Origin: Fibrobacter succinogenes
Lineage (GTDB): Bacteria > Fibrobacterota > Fibrobacteria > Fibrobacterales > Fibrobacteraceae
DNA length: 43,891 bases
Assembly: GCA_902794535.1 (NCBI GenBank)
Contig: CADBHQ010000024.1
Location: forward strand, 1 to 43,891
Reading direction: 5' to 3'
Shown: positions 1 to 7,507 of the stretch, one piece after another
Position numbering within the stretch: position 1 is the first letter of the stretch
How the letters are laid out: each line of letters begins with the position of its first letter
Notes under the pieces: model-generated
What the model was told of the DNA's origin: nothing
The model's input: only the letters and a program-made list of their open reading frames with translations
The model's database searches: none
Position numbers and translations under genes: made by a program

Positions 1-99
1 ACTGAGGAAAATCACAGGATTTCTGCATTGCAGCCTTATTGGAGCCTTGCGCTAAACCCATTTTATTATATTGTACTTGAACCTGGTTTACAATAACAC

Positions 100-747
100 A
101 TGCGAAGAATTTTTATAACATTTACCTGTCTAGCGCTGCTTTTTTCGGGCTGCGCGATGACCAAGAAACTTTCGGCGGCTGATATCCTCTCCAAGACCAA
201 GCTCGAATTCGTGAGCCTGTCGCTGGATTCTGCAAGCATCAACAAGGATTTATTTCCGAAATCGGAAGACTTGATGAAGGGCTTGTTGCCGAACCCGCAC
301 GTGGTCGCCCTGGTGCAGGATTTTGCCCGAGGAATCCTTGAAAAAGAAATTGGCAAGGCTCATTTGACCGCAGGGCTTATCGCCAGGAATACGGGCGAAG
401 ATACGCTCTGGATTCGCGGCCTTACCGCAAACCTCGTGCTGGATTCTTTGATGGATCTCCCGGTGTCCCTCCTTGATACCGTCAAACTTGTCCCTGGCGA
501 CAACAAGGTGGTTCTCAAGACAGAAATGCCTATCGATCGCCGGATTTTCAAGCTTATGGATGTGAACGTGGTTCATATCGTAGGCCACATGGAAGTCTCG
601 CTCAAGGCAGGGGATGAAGCTTTCTCGCTCAACTTTGACCAGGACCGCAAAATCACTCAAGAAGAAAAGCAGGCGCTTGCTGACAAGGCCCGCACCTCGG
701 TTCTGGACAACATTGTAAGCGACTGGGTAGGAGCAATATCATTTTAG
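100..747 (+). CDS. Predicted outer-membrane or periplasmic lipoprotein of unknown function
   Basis: This is a 215-residue protein with an N-terminal signal peptide (MRRIFITFTCLALLFSGC) ending in a lipobox, LFSGC. It is therefore predicted to be acylated on Cys18 and anchored in a membrane. The rest is soluble and mixed alpha/beta, with a stretch around residues 90-185 of alternating beta-type segments (AGLIARNTGEDTLWIRGL and following) that loosely recalls LEA14/WHy-type lipoproteins; that resemblance is weak. A hexamer TACAAT lies at 89-94, only 5 nt before the ATG, and no Shine-Dalgarno sequence is visible, so the transcript may be nearly leaderless. The M3 peptidase gene follows 32 nt downstream on the same strand and may be co-transcribed. 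I do not recognise a specific function. Confidence 0.75.
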   Translation: MRRIFITFTCLALLFSGCAMTKKLSAADILSKTKLEFVSLSLDSASINKDLFPKSEDLMKGLLPNPHVVALVQDFARGILEKEIGKAHLTAGLIARNTGEDTLWIRGLTANLVLDSLMDLPVSLLDTVKLVPGDNKVVLKTEMPIDRRIFKLMDVNVVHIVGHMEVSLKAGDEAFSLNFDQDRKITQEEKQALADKARTSVLDNIVSDWVGAISF

Positions 748-779
748 ATGATAGATTTTAACTAATAACCAATGATTAT

Positions 780-2474
780 ATGACAAAAAGAACATTTGTA
801 CCTGAAAATTTAAATGTAGACAGCGTAGAAGACGTCACTCGCCTTTTCAAGACTCTTCTCGATGAAAATGTCCCGAACTCCCCCGATGCCCTGCGCACCT
901 GGATTTTAAAATGGAGCGAACTCGGCTCCGTTTTAGCTGAAGTTTCTAGCCGCCGCTACGTGGCCATGACTGTAAATACAAAAGATGATGCGGCCGCCAA
1001 GGCATACGAAGACTTTGTCGGAAATATTGACCCCGTGATGAGCGAATATGACGACAAGTTGAATAAGAAATTAATGGCTCACCCCGCTAAGGATCAGCTG
1101 AAAGACGAATTCGGCGTATGGTTCAAGAGCGTGCAGGTTTCTCTGGACCTGTTCTCCCCCGCCAACATTCCGCTCGAAACCGAAGAAACTATGGCCGTTC
1201 AGGCCTACCAGAAGATTACTGGCGGCATGAGCGTAGAATTTGACGGTGGTGTTAAGACCATGCAGCAAATGAGCGCTTATCTTGAAAAGACGGATCGCGA
1301 CTTGCGCGAAAAGGCCTTCCGCACTATGTGGGATCGTCGCCTTAAAGATAAAGACGCTCTGGACGCCTCTTTCGACAAGTTGTTCCAAATTCGCAACAAA
1401 ATTGCCAAAAATTCGGGTTGCAAGAACTTTATCGACTACATTTTCTTGGCCAAGCGCCGCTTTGACTACTCCCCTGCTGACTGCAAGGCGTTCCACGAAA
1501 GCGTCGAGAAGCTGGTTCTTCCGCTTCTCAAGGAAATCTACAAGAAACGTGCCGACAAAATGGGGCTCATGACGCTTCGTCCGTGGGATTTGAGTGTGGA
1601 TCCGCTTTCACGCCCACCCCTCAAACCGTATCAGAATGGCGAAGAATTGATTGAAAAAGTTGACCAGATTTTCGAATCGATTCACCCGCAGGCTGGCAAG
1701 TGGGCCCGTGAAATGCAGGCCATGAAGCTGATTGATCCGGATAGCAGGCTCGGTAAGGCTCCGGGTGGCTACCAGATTGGCTTTGACGAAAGCCGCATCC
1801 CCTTCATTTTCATGAATTCGGCAGAAACCGACCGCGACATTTACACGCTGTTGCATGAATCGGGCCATTCGTTCCACCAGTATGCGCTCGCAAACCAGCC
1901 GATTCTCGCTTATCGCGACGTGCCTTCGGAATTCGCCGAAGTCGCAAGCATGAGCATGGAATTAATCGGCATGAGCAACCTCAAACCCTTCTACGGCAAC
2001 GATTCCGAGGCAATCCGCAGAAGTATCGAAGGCGAACTGGAAGACGTAATTTGGCTGTTCCCGTGGGTGGCAAGCATCGATAGCTTCCAGCATGAACTTT
2101 ACAGCCGTCCGAACCATAACGCCAAGGACCGCGAACAAATTTGGAAGGGTATCATGGACCGCTACGACGCGGGCGTGGACTACTCTGGATTCGAATCGGT
2201 TCGCAATAACCTGTGGCAAAAGCAGTTGCACCTGTTCGAATGCCCGTTCTACTACATCGAATACGGAATAGCACAGCTTGGAGCGCTCCAGGTGTGGGCA
2301 AACTTCAAAAAAGACCCGAAAAAGGCCATTGATGACCTGTTTAAGGCCGAAAGTTTGGGCGACAGCCGCCCGTTGCCGGAGCTTTTTGCCGCTGCAAACA
2401 TCAAGTTTGACTTCACCGCGAAGACGATTGAACCGCTTATGCAGGTCGTGTGGGACGAGTTAAACAGATTGTAG
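780..2474 (+). CDS. pepF: M3 family oligoendopeptidase (PepF-like zinc metallopeptidase)
   Basis: The 564-residue protein is a cytoplasmic thimet-oligopeptidase-like enzyme that hydrolyses short peptides. The zinc-binding motif HESGH lies at about residues 359-363, and the third ligand is in EFAEVAS at about residue 387, the spacing expected for family M3. The helical N-terminal half and the C-terminal YIEYGIAQLGALQVW segment fit the M3B (PepF/M3-type) fold, and the length is normal for that group. There is no signal peptide, which agrees with intracellular peptide turnover. It follows the upstream lipoprotein gene by 32 nt and no good Shine-Dalgarno sequence precedes the ATG. The gene is intact. 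The precise subfamily (PepF1, PF-type or bacillolysin-like M3) is inferred; membership in M3 is clear from the motif. Confidence 0.9.
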   Translation: MTKRTFVPENLNVDSVEDVTRLFKTLLDENVPNSPDALRTWILKWSELGSVLAEVSSRRYVAMTVNTKDDAAAKAYEDFVGNIDPVMSEYDDKLNKKLMAHPAKDQLKDEFGVWFKSVQVSLDLFSPANIPLETEETMAVQAYQKITGGMSVEFDGGVKTMQQMSAYLEKTDRDLREKAFRTMWDRRLKDKDALDASFDKLFQIRNKIAKNSGCKNFIDYIFLAKRRFDYSPADCKAFHESVEKLVLPLLKEIYKKRADKMGLMTLRPWDLSVDPLSRPPLKPYQNGEELIEKVDQIFESIHPQAGKWAREMQAMKLIDPDSRLGKAPGGYQIGFDESRIPFIFMNSAETDRDIYTLLHESGHSFHQYALANQPILAYRDVPSEFAEVASMSMELIGMSNLKPFYGNDSEAIRRSIEGELEDVIWLFPWVASIDSFQHELYSRPNHNAKDREQIWKGIMDRYDAGVDYSGFESVRNNLWQKQLHLFECPFYYIEYGIAQLGALQVWANFKKDPKKAIDDLFKAESLGDSRPLPELFAAANIKFDFTAKTIEPLMQVVWDELNRL

Positions 2475-2537
2475 GGTGTCCGTTGTCATTATTTTTTGCT
2501 TTTTTTGCAAAAAATTGCAAAAAAACGGCAAAAATGG

Positions 2538-2566
2538 TTGACAAACGAAAAATAAAATGGTATATT
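2538..2566 (+). promoter_or_regulatory. Sigma-70 promoter of tRNA-Ser
   Basis: TTGACA at 2538-2543 and TATATT at 2561-2566 are separated by exactly 17 nt. The expected transcription start near 2573 lies a few bases before the mature tRNA 5' end at 2580. This is the best housekeeping-type promoter in the window and a useful template for the others. Confidence 0.85.
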
Positions 2567-2579
2567 TGGCGCACATCCT

Positions 2580-2664
2580 GGAGGGATGGCCGAGTGGTTG
2601 AAGGCGCACGCTTGGAAAGCGTGTTTACCTCACGGTAACGAGGGTTCGAATCCCTCTCCCTCTT
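2580..2664 (+). tRNA. tRNA-Ser (anticodon GGA)
   Basis: The 85-nt sequence folds as a class II tRNA. The acceptor stem GGAGGGA pairs with TCCCTCT (one G-U pair at the end), the D arm contains GGCCGAGTGGTTGAAGGC, the anticodon stem CACGC/GCGTG encloses the loop TTGGAAA with anticodon GGA at 2614-2616, a long variable arm follows, and the T arm is GAGGG-TTCGAAT-CCCTC. The long variable arm and anticodon identify serine (UCC/UCU codons). CCA is not encoded. Confidence 0.95.
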
Positions 2665-2688
2665 CTAAACATTTTCAGAGGTACCTAG

Positions 2689-3006
2689 ATGGCTGAAGAA
2701 CAGAGAGTCTATCTTGATGACATTTACGCTAACGAACAATGTCAAGGCTCCGTTTTCCGCGCAGTGGTCATGATGGCCCAGGAAGCCCGCTTCGTTAACA
2801 AGCAGGCAACTCAGGGTTATATCACTCTTACCAAGAAGCCGACCACCATCGCCATGTACAAGTTCAAGGAAGGCAAGCTTTCCATTTCCGAAAAGAAGGC
2901 TGGCGAACAGTTCGATAACGAAGCTGTTGCTGCTGCCGAACCGGAAATGACTTCCGAAAACGTGGCTCAGGTATCTGCTGCTGCTGACGACGCCTTCGGC
3001 GTATAA
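2689..3006 (+). CDS. Probable RNA polymerase omega subunit (RpoZ-like)
   Basis: This 105-residue protein begins 24 nt after the tRNA. Residues about 18-62 (GSVFRAVVMMAQEARFVN, then TKKPTTIAMYKFKEGKL) follow the omega-subunit pattern, in which a helix with small, Arg-containing positions is followed by a K-P-T-x-I-A segment ending in an acidic/Gly-Lys turn. Omega stabilises the beta-prime subunit in RNA polymerase assembly. The C-terminal 40 residues are acidic and Ala-rich, as is common in omega tails. The ATG has an upstream AGAGG (TTCAGAGGTACCTAG). A strong hairpin terminator follows. The gene may be co-transcribed with the tRNA. The assignment rests on pattern similarity only; it could be another small Fibrobacter protein. 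Confidence 0.55.
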   Translation: MAEEQRVYLDDIYANEQCQGSVFRAVVMMAQEARFVNKQATQGYITLTKKPTTIAMYKFKEGKLSISEKKAGEQFDNEAVAAAEPEMTSENVAQVSAAADDAFGV

Positions 3007-3041
3007 GCAAAGAATTTCGTCTAAAAACGAATCCTTGTTGA

Positions 3042-3076
3042 AAAAGCGACCTCAATTCGAGGTCGCTTTTCTTTTC
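3042..3076 (+). terminator. Intrinsic terminator after the omega-like gene (bidirectional)
   Basis: A 12-bp perfect stem AAAAGCGACCTC / GAGGTCGCTTTT encloses the 5-nt loop AATTC and ends in CTTTTCTCC. The A-rich 5' side means it can also act on transcripts from the convergent minus-strand operon that ends at 3119. Confidence 0.85.
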
Positions 3077-3118
3077 TCCTTCCCTGCTCGTTCTCCACCG
3101 AGCTACCAAAAAGCTCAA

Positions 3119-3610
3119 TTACATCTGAGCACTTTTAGCATAGAATGTTTCGGGGAACGCCTTGGCGGCGCAATGATTGCACAACATGCGAAGCCTGGTT
3201 TCGGCTACAGATGTCACGCGAATCTGCGCACCGCAGTCGGCGCACTTTGCCAGGAACACCACGGAAAGCGGAGTGGTTGCCACGTTGGCAGCCTTGCCCT
3301 CGCCCACCTTGTGTACCGTATTGCGGAATATGATTTCGCCATCGGCATTCTGGATGATTTCGCGCGTAATGCAGCAATCAAAACTGCGTCCACGGCGGTT
3401 ACGCATGCGCATGTTGAAGCTAGCGCTCACGGTGTCATTCCGGAATGCGTTCCAGTCGCTTGCGTAGCGGTACAGGTCCGTGACGTAATGCCACTGCAGT
3501 TCCGATGGCTCGAAACCGAACATGCGGCAGAATCGTCTGTTTCCGCTGAGCAGACGGCCATGTTGGTTGACCTCAAAGTAGGCCAATTCGATAGAGTTCT
3601 CTGTCATCAT
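3119..3610 (-). CDS. PAS-domain protein with C-terminal zinc ribbon
   Basis: The 163-residue soluble protein has a PAS-like domain at about residues 8-105 (ELAYFEVNQHGRLLSGNRRFCRMFGF, then FRNTV) followed by four cysteines, C123-x2-C126 and C144-x2-C147, that look like a zinc ribbon. There is no output domain such as a kinase or GGDEF, so it is either a stand-alone sensor or an adaptor that binds nucleic acid or protein through the ribbon. It is the last gene of a three-gene operon. Its ATG overlaps the stop codon of the lipoprotein gene (ATGATGA), with GGAGG upstream, so translational coupling is likely. Start at 3610 or at the adjacent second ATG, 3607. Function unknown; a sensory role is inferred from the PAS domain. 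Confidence 0.75.
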   Translation of the reverse strand: MMTENSIELAYFEVNQHGRLLSGNRRFCRMFGFEPSELQWHYVTDLYRYASDWNAFRNDTVSASFNMRMRNRRGRSFDCCITREIIQNADGEIIFRNTVHKVGEGKAANVATTPLSVVFLAKCADCGAQIRVTSVAETRLRMLCNHCAAKAFPETFYAKSAQM

Positions 3611-4929
3611 TGTGCGCCTCCTTTTAGATAGTGCCGGTACAAGACATCGGCAGAACTGATCGCTTTATTCCCCAATCGCGCATCTATAATAGAGATATCC
3701 CAATCCTTGTCGCCGAATATGAACGGCGTTTCGATAATGTCGTCTTCAGTAATGTAGTTGATGTCTCCAATCTTGGTGAGTGTCTGTTCGGCAATCAAGA
3801 AGCCTTCCATATAAAGCATCACATGCTTTCCGTCCCAGACGCCAGTAACTGTAATTTCTTTTCCTGCTTCAAGAGTCGCCGAAGATACAACAGCCTTGTC
3901 GTAGCAAGAAGTGTATTCAAATCCGTTTCCGATAAAGAAGGACAGAGCCGGTTGGATAACATGGCATGCCGACCTTGTAATGGCAATGTTGAACAATCCC
4001 TTCTTGCCGAAAATATTCTTGCTGTAGTAGTAACTTTCCGGGAATGAATTGACTTTGAACGTCACTTCGAATGTCAATTCTTCAAGATTTTTAGCAAAGA
4101 CAAGCGTGTCTTCTACAATCGATTCCATTGCAGGAACATTGCTGCCTTCCCAGCTATATACAATACCGTAATCTAATTCGTGCGGTAATTCGACTGTAAT
4201 CTCTTTTTCGCCGCCTTTGTCCGTAGGAATGGTGTCTTTGGGTTCGTCGCAACCTGGTTCAGGCTCGATCGGATCCGGATCCGGGCTCGGAGTGCATCCG
4301 ATTACATCAGGCATCTCGACCGTTTGAACCGGAGGTGCAATCAAATCATCAGCATCGACGTTGCCCGCCAAATCTGTAGGAACAGGACCCAACACGTATG
4401 TGGAAGTAGAATCGCGCTGGATAAAGTATGATGTTTCAGAAACAGATCCGTTACCCATCGTTTTTAAAACGAAAGAGTAGGTGCCATCGGGTAAGTCCTT
4501 AATTTCAAATGCTCCATTTGCGCCGGATTCAATGTGTATTACGGAATCCTTCACAGAAAGATCCATAGAGGCATTCTTAGAACCATTGTTGATCACGTAC
4601 AGTTTAAGAGTCCTCTGTTCAAGATGAGGAATGTCATCTTGTCGCGATGGATCCGGAACGACATAAACGGGGTCGGTTCTAACCACTGTATCGACAAGAT
4701 CGACACTGCCCGGAGCAATACCTGTGGGCTCCCCAGTAACGGGGGCGGGATCATTTCCAGCTGGAAGGTTGGTTTGAGGATCCGTAGAATTGTCTTCTTC
4801 GCTTGTACCAGCAACGGTATTTGTTTCTTCGTCTACGCCGCCTGCCCAGAAAATACCGCATGCAGACATAGAGAATGCGACAGAAGCAAAAGTCCAAAGA
4901 CGGAGGCCATTTTTAAATTGCTTAAGCAT
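3607..4929 (-). CDS. Surface lipoprotein with CarboxypepD_reg-like and LamG-like regions
   Basis: The 440-residue protein has a signal peptide ending in the lipobox SMSAC (Cys about 24). A low-complexity acidic/Pro-rich linker follows. Residues about 105-175 form a carboxypeptidase-regulatory-like beta-sandwich (SGANGAFEIKDLPDGTYSFVLK), and a second Pro/Glu/Asp-rich linker (PDPDPIEPEPGCDEP) leads to a C-terminal LamG/concanavalin-like region (VTGVWDGKHVMLYMEGFLIA, with a terminal VLYRHYLKGG). Such modules bind carbohydrate or protein at the cell surface. It is translated from an ATG overlapping the end of the TIGR02147 gene by 8 nt, with AAGGAGG upstream, so the regulator and lipoprotein are translationally coupled. 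The domain names are my reading of sequence patterns; the ligand is unknown. Confidence 0.8.
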   Translation of the reverse strand: MLKQFKNGLRLWTFASVAFSMSACGIFWAGGVDEETNTVAGTSEEDNSTDPQTNLPAGNDPAPVTGEPTGIAPGSVDLVDTVVRTDPVYVVPDPSRQDDIPHLEQRTLKLYVINNGSKNASMDLSVKDSVIHIESGANGAFEIKDLPDGTYSFVLKTMGNGSVSETSYFIQRDSTSTYVLGPVPTDLAGNVDADDLIAPPVQTVEMPDVIGCTPSPDPDPIEPEPGCDEPKDTIPTDKGGEKEITVELPHELDYGIVYSWEGSNVPAMESIVEDTLVFAKNLEELTFEVTFKVNSFPESYYYSKNIFGKKGLFNIAITRSACHVIQPALSFFIGNGFEYTSCYDKAVVSSATLEAGKEITVTGVWDGKHVMLYMEGFLIAEQTLTKIGDINYITEDDIIETPFIFGDKDWDISIIDARLGNKAISSADVLYRHYLKGGAQ

Positions 4930-5761
4930 GGTGTTCCTCCTTGGGCAATGTGTTGGTCAAGGGGAACAACTGAATGTTGAGCCTGTAAACGCGTTCTTCG
5001 CCAGAATCTTCCATCACGATCGAGCTGATACGACGGCGGAATTCGGCGATTTCTTTAGTGATTTTCTCGAAAGCATTATCGGAAATGCCAATTGTAAGGC
5101 CCGAAATGTCACGTTCATTAATAGGAACTTGGTCAAGGCTTTGAACGCCGAGCTCGCCCATCTGGCGGTGCATTTCACGAATGGCGAGCGAGGCGACATC
5201 GAGACTGCCCGTAGTCACGGAACGGCTGCTCTGGCTGTAACGGCCCTGCTCGTCTTTTTCGAGGAATCCGTTCTTTTCCAGAAGCTTCAAGGAATTCTTG
5301 ACATTTGCAGCATCGCTATCAAAGACGAGCTCCCCCGCCATTTGAGCGGGTGTCGCGCCATTCAGGCGCGGGGCCATTTCGCGGAGAACCGGATTCAGCC
5401 AGCTGCCATAATAGTCGTACTGGTCTTCGCCCACAAGCGCAAATGCGTTTTCGTTGGCAATCTTGCGCAGTTCAGCAAAAATCTTTTTCTTTGTAGCAGA
5501 AGATTTTTCCTGGTTGAAGGCCACCAATTGCCTAAAGTACTGCAAGTCAACACCGACAAGGCCCATGGCAGAAGCGACGCGTTCGACACCCGCTTCGCTC
5601 AAGTTAGCCTTGCTGTCGCAAACAAGCTTCAAAAACACCGGCGAGGAATACCCGGCAGCCTTCGCGAAATCACGCCACGTAAAACCGTTGCGCTCCTTGC
5701 GCTCGGCATAGTAGTCGCGAATATAGACGCGATAGCTGGTGTATTCCATTACGGGTTTCAT
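4922..5761 (-). CDS. TIGR02147-family transcriptional regulator (Fibrobacter paralogous family, DUF4423-like)
   Basis: I place the start at ATG 5761 (MKPVMEYTSYRVYIRDYYAE), giving 279 residues. The upstream in-frame start at 5812 would add residues that run through the promoter. The N-terminus has the typical family opening (Y-x-x-Y-R-x-Y-I-R-D-Y-Y) and an HTH-like region at about residues 23-65 (FTWRDFAKAAGYSS, then LSEAGVERVASAMGL). The rest is a helical ligand- or partner-binding domain. Family members are numerous in Fibrobacter and often sit beside surface lipoprotein genes, as here. A TTGACT-17-TATATT promoter ends 7 nt before the ATG, and four TATGATACAAG-like motifs lie upstream, suggesting autoregulation. 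DNA binding is inferred from the HTH and the context, not proven. Confidence 0.85.
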   Translation of the reverse strand: MKPVMEYTSYRVYIRDYYAERKERNGFTWRDFAKAAGYSSPVFLKLVCDSKANLSEAGVERVASAMGLVGVDLQYFRQLVAFNQEKSSATKKKIFAELRKIANENAFALVGEDQYDYYGSWLNPVLREMAPRLNGATPAQMAGELVFDSDAANVKNSLKLLEKNGFLEKDEQGRYSQSSRSVTTGSLDVASLAIREMHRQMGELGVQSLDQVPINERDISGLTIGISDNAFEKITKEIAEFRRRISSIVMEDSGEERVYRLNIQLFPLTNTLPKEEHHA

Positions 5762-5768
5762 GTTCTTG

Positions 5769-5797
5769 AATATATAATCTTTTCTTAACAAAGTCAA
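5769..5797 (-). promoter_or_regulatory. Sigma-70 promoter of the TIGR02147 operon, predicted leaderless
   Basis: On the minus strand, TTGACT (5797-5792) and TATATT (5774-5769) are 17 nt apart, and only 7 nt separate the -10 box from the ATG at 5761. Transcription would start at or within one base of the initiation codon. No Shine-Dalgarno sequence is present. Confidence 0.65.
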
Positions 5798-5802
5798 TAA
5801 CC

Positions 5803-5990
5803 TATGATACAAAAATTCAATTTTTTATTAAAAAATCGTGTAAATGGCGTTTTTTACCCAATTTTCAACGATAAATTATGATACAAGCGTGCAAAAAAGA
5901 TTGATACAAGTCAACGAAATTGCGTTTTTTCGCCGAATTTCCACAAAAAAAGTCCCCGGATATCATCCGAGGGCAAAATCTTGTATCATA
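5803..5990. promoter_or_regulatory. Array of four TATGATACAAG-like motifs (putative operator)
   Basis: The motif occurs at 5803-5813 (TATGATACAAA), 5877-5887 (TATGATACAAG), 5900-5910 (ATTGATACAAG) and inverted at 5980-5990 (CTTGTATCATA). The first copy abuts the -35 box of the TIGR02147 promoter; copies two and three are 23 nt apart, about two helical turns. The remainder of this roughly 340-nt intergenic interval is AT-rich and shows no convincing gene. Confidence 0.6.
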
Positions 5991-6010
5991 GATGAATGTC
6001 TATGTGAGCA

Positions 6011-6036
6011 ACAAAACCCCAGTTATTAAACTGGGG
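6011..6036 (-). terminator. Intrinsic terminator of the GGDEF operon
   Basis: Stem CCCCAGTT (6017-6024) pairs with AACTGGGG (6029-6036) around the loop ATTA. In the minus direction it is followed by TTTTGTTG. It lies about 65 nt after the stop of the downstream GGDEF gene. Confidence 0.75.
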
Positions 6037-6100
6037 CGGTTGCGAGAGCGAGCGCTCTGGGTACGTACTTAGTATGATTGGGCGCGAGCGGTCTTGTGTT

Positions 6101-7507
6101 TTAACCACGGCTGTGGGCGTAGTTAGCCTTCTTGTCTTCGTACATGAGGGCATCGGCTTCGCGCATCGCCCTACGGACATCTCCGGCATGTTCGTCGTAG
6201 TAGAACCCGATAGCAAAACTTACGTTACCCTTGACCTTGGATTTCTCGCGGAGTTTATTGACTCTAGCTTCAAGGCTTGCCTTGGGAACGTCAATCGCCA
6301 CTACGACAAATTCGTCGCCGCCGGCGCGGTAAATCTCGCAATCAGTGAAGGTCTGCTTCAGAATTTCTGCGGCGTTCTTCAAGAGGGCGTCGCCGGCATT
6401 GTGGCCTTCGTTGTCGTTAATGGGCTTTAGGCCGTTCAAGTCTGCGAAAACCACAGAAATCGTTCTGTAGTTGACTTCTCGGCTTACAAACTGAAGAACT
6501 CTGTTGTTCATGGCGTTGCGGTTATTCACGCCAGTCAGGAGATCTTCATTGCTCAAGAACCTAAGGCGCTGCACCAACTTGTAGCTGGCCACTTCAGAGG
6601 CGATAAAGAAGGTCACCAGTTCAAGGGTTTCCTTAATGCGCAGGACTCTGGAGGTATCAAAGTTTGTCGCCCAAATGAATCCGACAAATTCGTTGTTGTG
6701 CATCAACGGCAGCAGAACCAGGCTTTCAACACCGGCTTCCATCATGGTTTTATGCCAGACTGGATTTCTCTGACGAATAATTTCCATGTCTGCTTCGTTT
6801 TGGATAATCAGGCAGTTGCTCCCTTTAAGCGTTTCTATCCAGGATTCCGCGATATAGATATATTCGTTGTTGAATACCCTATCAAGATCCAGCGGAGGCA
6901 TTCCTTGCCTTCGGGCACAGCTCAAAATGGAGCAGGTCCTCTCCTTGAAGTCGGTCAATAAAACGCTGCAGGTGCTCGCTTTGCAAATAATGCGAACGTC
7001 TTCAATCACCTCGTCCATGGTTTTCCTGAAATCCTTTGAACCGCGCAGCTTGATGCATGCCTTGAGCACGTTTTGCGAAATTTCAGAAGAAAGTCTTGTA
7101 GAGGTGTCAAGGTCTTCTTCGGGCTGGATTTCAAGGGTAAAGACGCAATAGCCCTTTTCGTCGTCTTCGACATCGATGGGCATCAAGAACTCATTGATGC
7201 AGAAATTAAAGCGTTCCGGGCGAATGTAGGCATGAACCGGCTTATGCAGAATGGCACTCTGGTAAACGAACTTCTCGAAGTTCAGTTCTTTTTCCATGTA
7301 CCGTTCATAATTGGAGCCAGGGACAAAAGTTTCAGTGAATACAGAATTGCCACTTTCGTCTTTTCTTTCCATGGACTTGATATAGATCTGGTTAGCCGCT
7401 TCGATGCGGATAGTCCCGATGCCCCCATCTGCGTTTTTTTCAACAGAAAGGATGCTTGACATTGTCGGAAATGATTCAACGAATTGTTGCAATTCTTCTT
7501 TTTTCAT
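6101..7507 (-). CDS. GAF-GGDEF diguanylate cyclase (second gene of tandem pair)
   Basis: The 468-residue cytoplasmic protein is predicted to make cyclic di-GMP from two GTP. Its N-terminal 150 residues form a PAS-like sensory region (SVEKNADGGIGTIRIEAANQ). A GAF-like domain follows (about 155-305; FRKTMDEVIEDVRIICKAST) and a C-terminal GGDEF domain runs from about 325 to the end. The catalytic RAGGDEF motif is intact at about residues 394-400. The inhibitory RxxD I-site is absent: the corresponding position reads FTDC. There are no membrane segments. Its ATG overlaps the upstream paralogue's stop (ATGA) with GAGGAG before it, so the two are coupled. The two proteins are clearly related along their full length. 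The signal sensed is unknown. Confidence 0.9.
   Translation of the reverse strand: MKKEELQQFVESFPTMSSILSVEKNADGGIGTIRIEAANQIYIKSMERKDESGNSVFTETFVPGSNYERYMEKELNFEKFVYQSAILHKPVHAYIRPERFNFCINEFLMPIDVEDDEKGYCVFTLEIQPEEDLDTSTRLSSEISQNVLKACIKLRGSKDFRKTMDEVIEDVRIICKASTCSVLLTDFKERTCSILSCARRQGMPPLDLDRVFNNEYIYIAESWIETLKGSNCLIIQNEADMEIIRQRNPVWHKTMMEAGVESLVLLPLMHNNEFVGFIWATNFDTSRVLRIKETLELVTFFIASEVASYKLVQRLRFLSNEDLLTGVNNRNAMNNRVLQFVSREVNYRTISVVFADLNGLKPINDNEGHNAGDALLKNAAEILKQTFTDCEIYRAGGDEFVVVAIDVPKASLEARVNKLREKSKVKGNVSFAIGFYYDEHAGDVRRAMREADALMYEDKKANYAHSRG

Noticed and set aside
5762..5812. Upstream start for the TIGR02147 regulator
   Set aside because: It would place the -35 and -10 boxes inside the coding region and adds residues that do not fit the family's usual opening.
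5844..6029. 61-codon plus-strand frame in the TIGR02147 upstream region
   Set aside because: It has no ribosome site, runs through the repeated operator-like motifs and into the GGDEF terminator.
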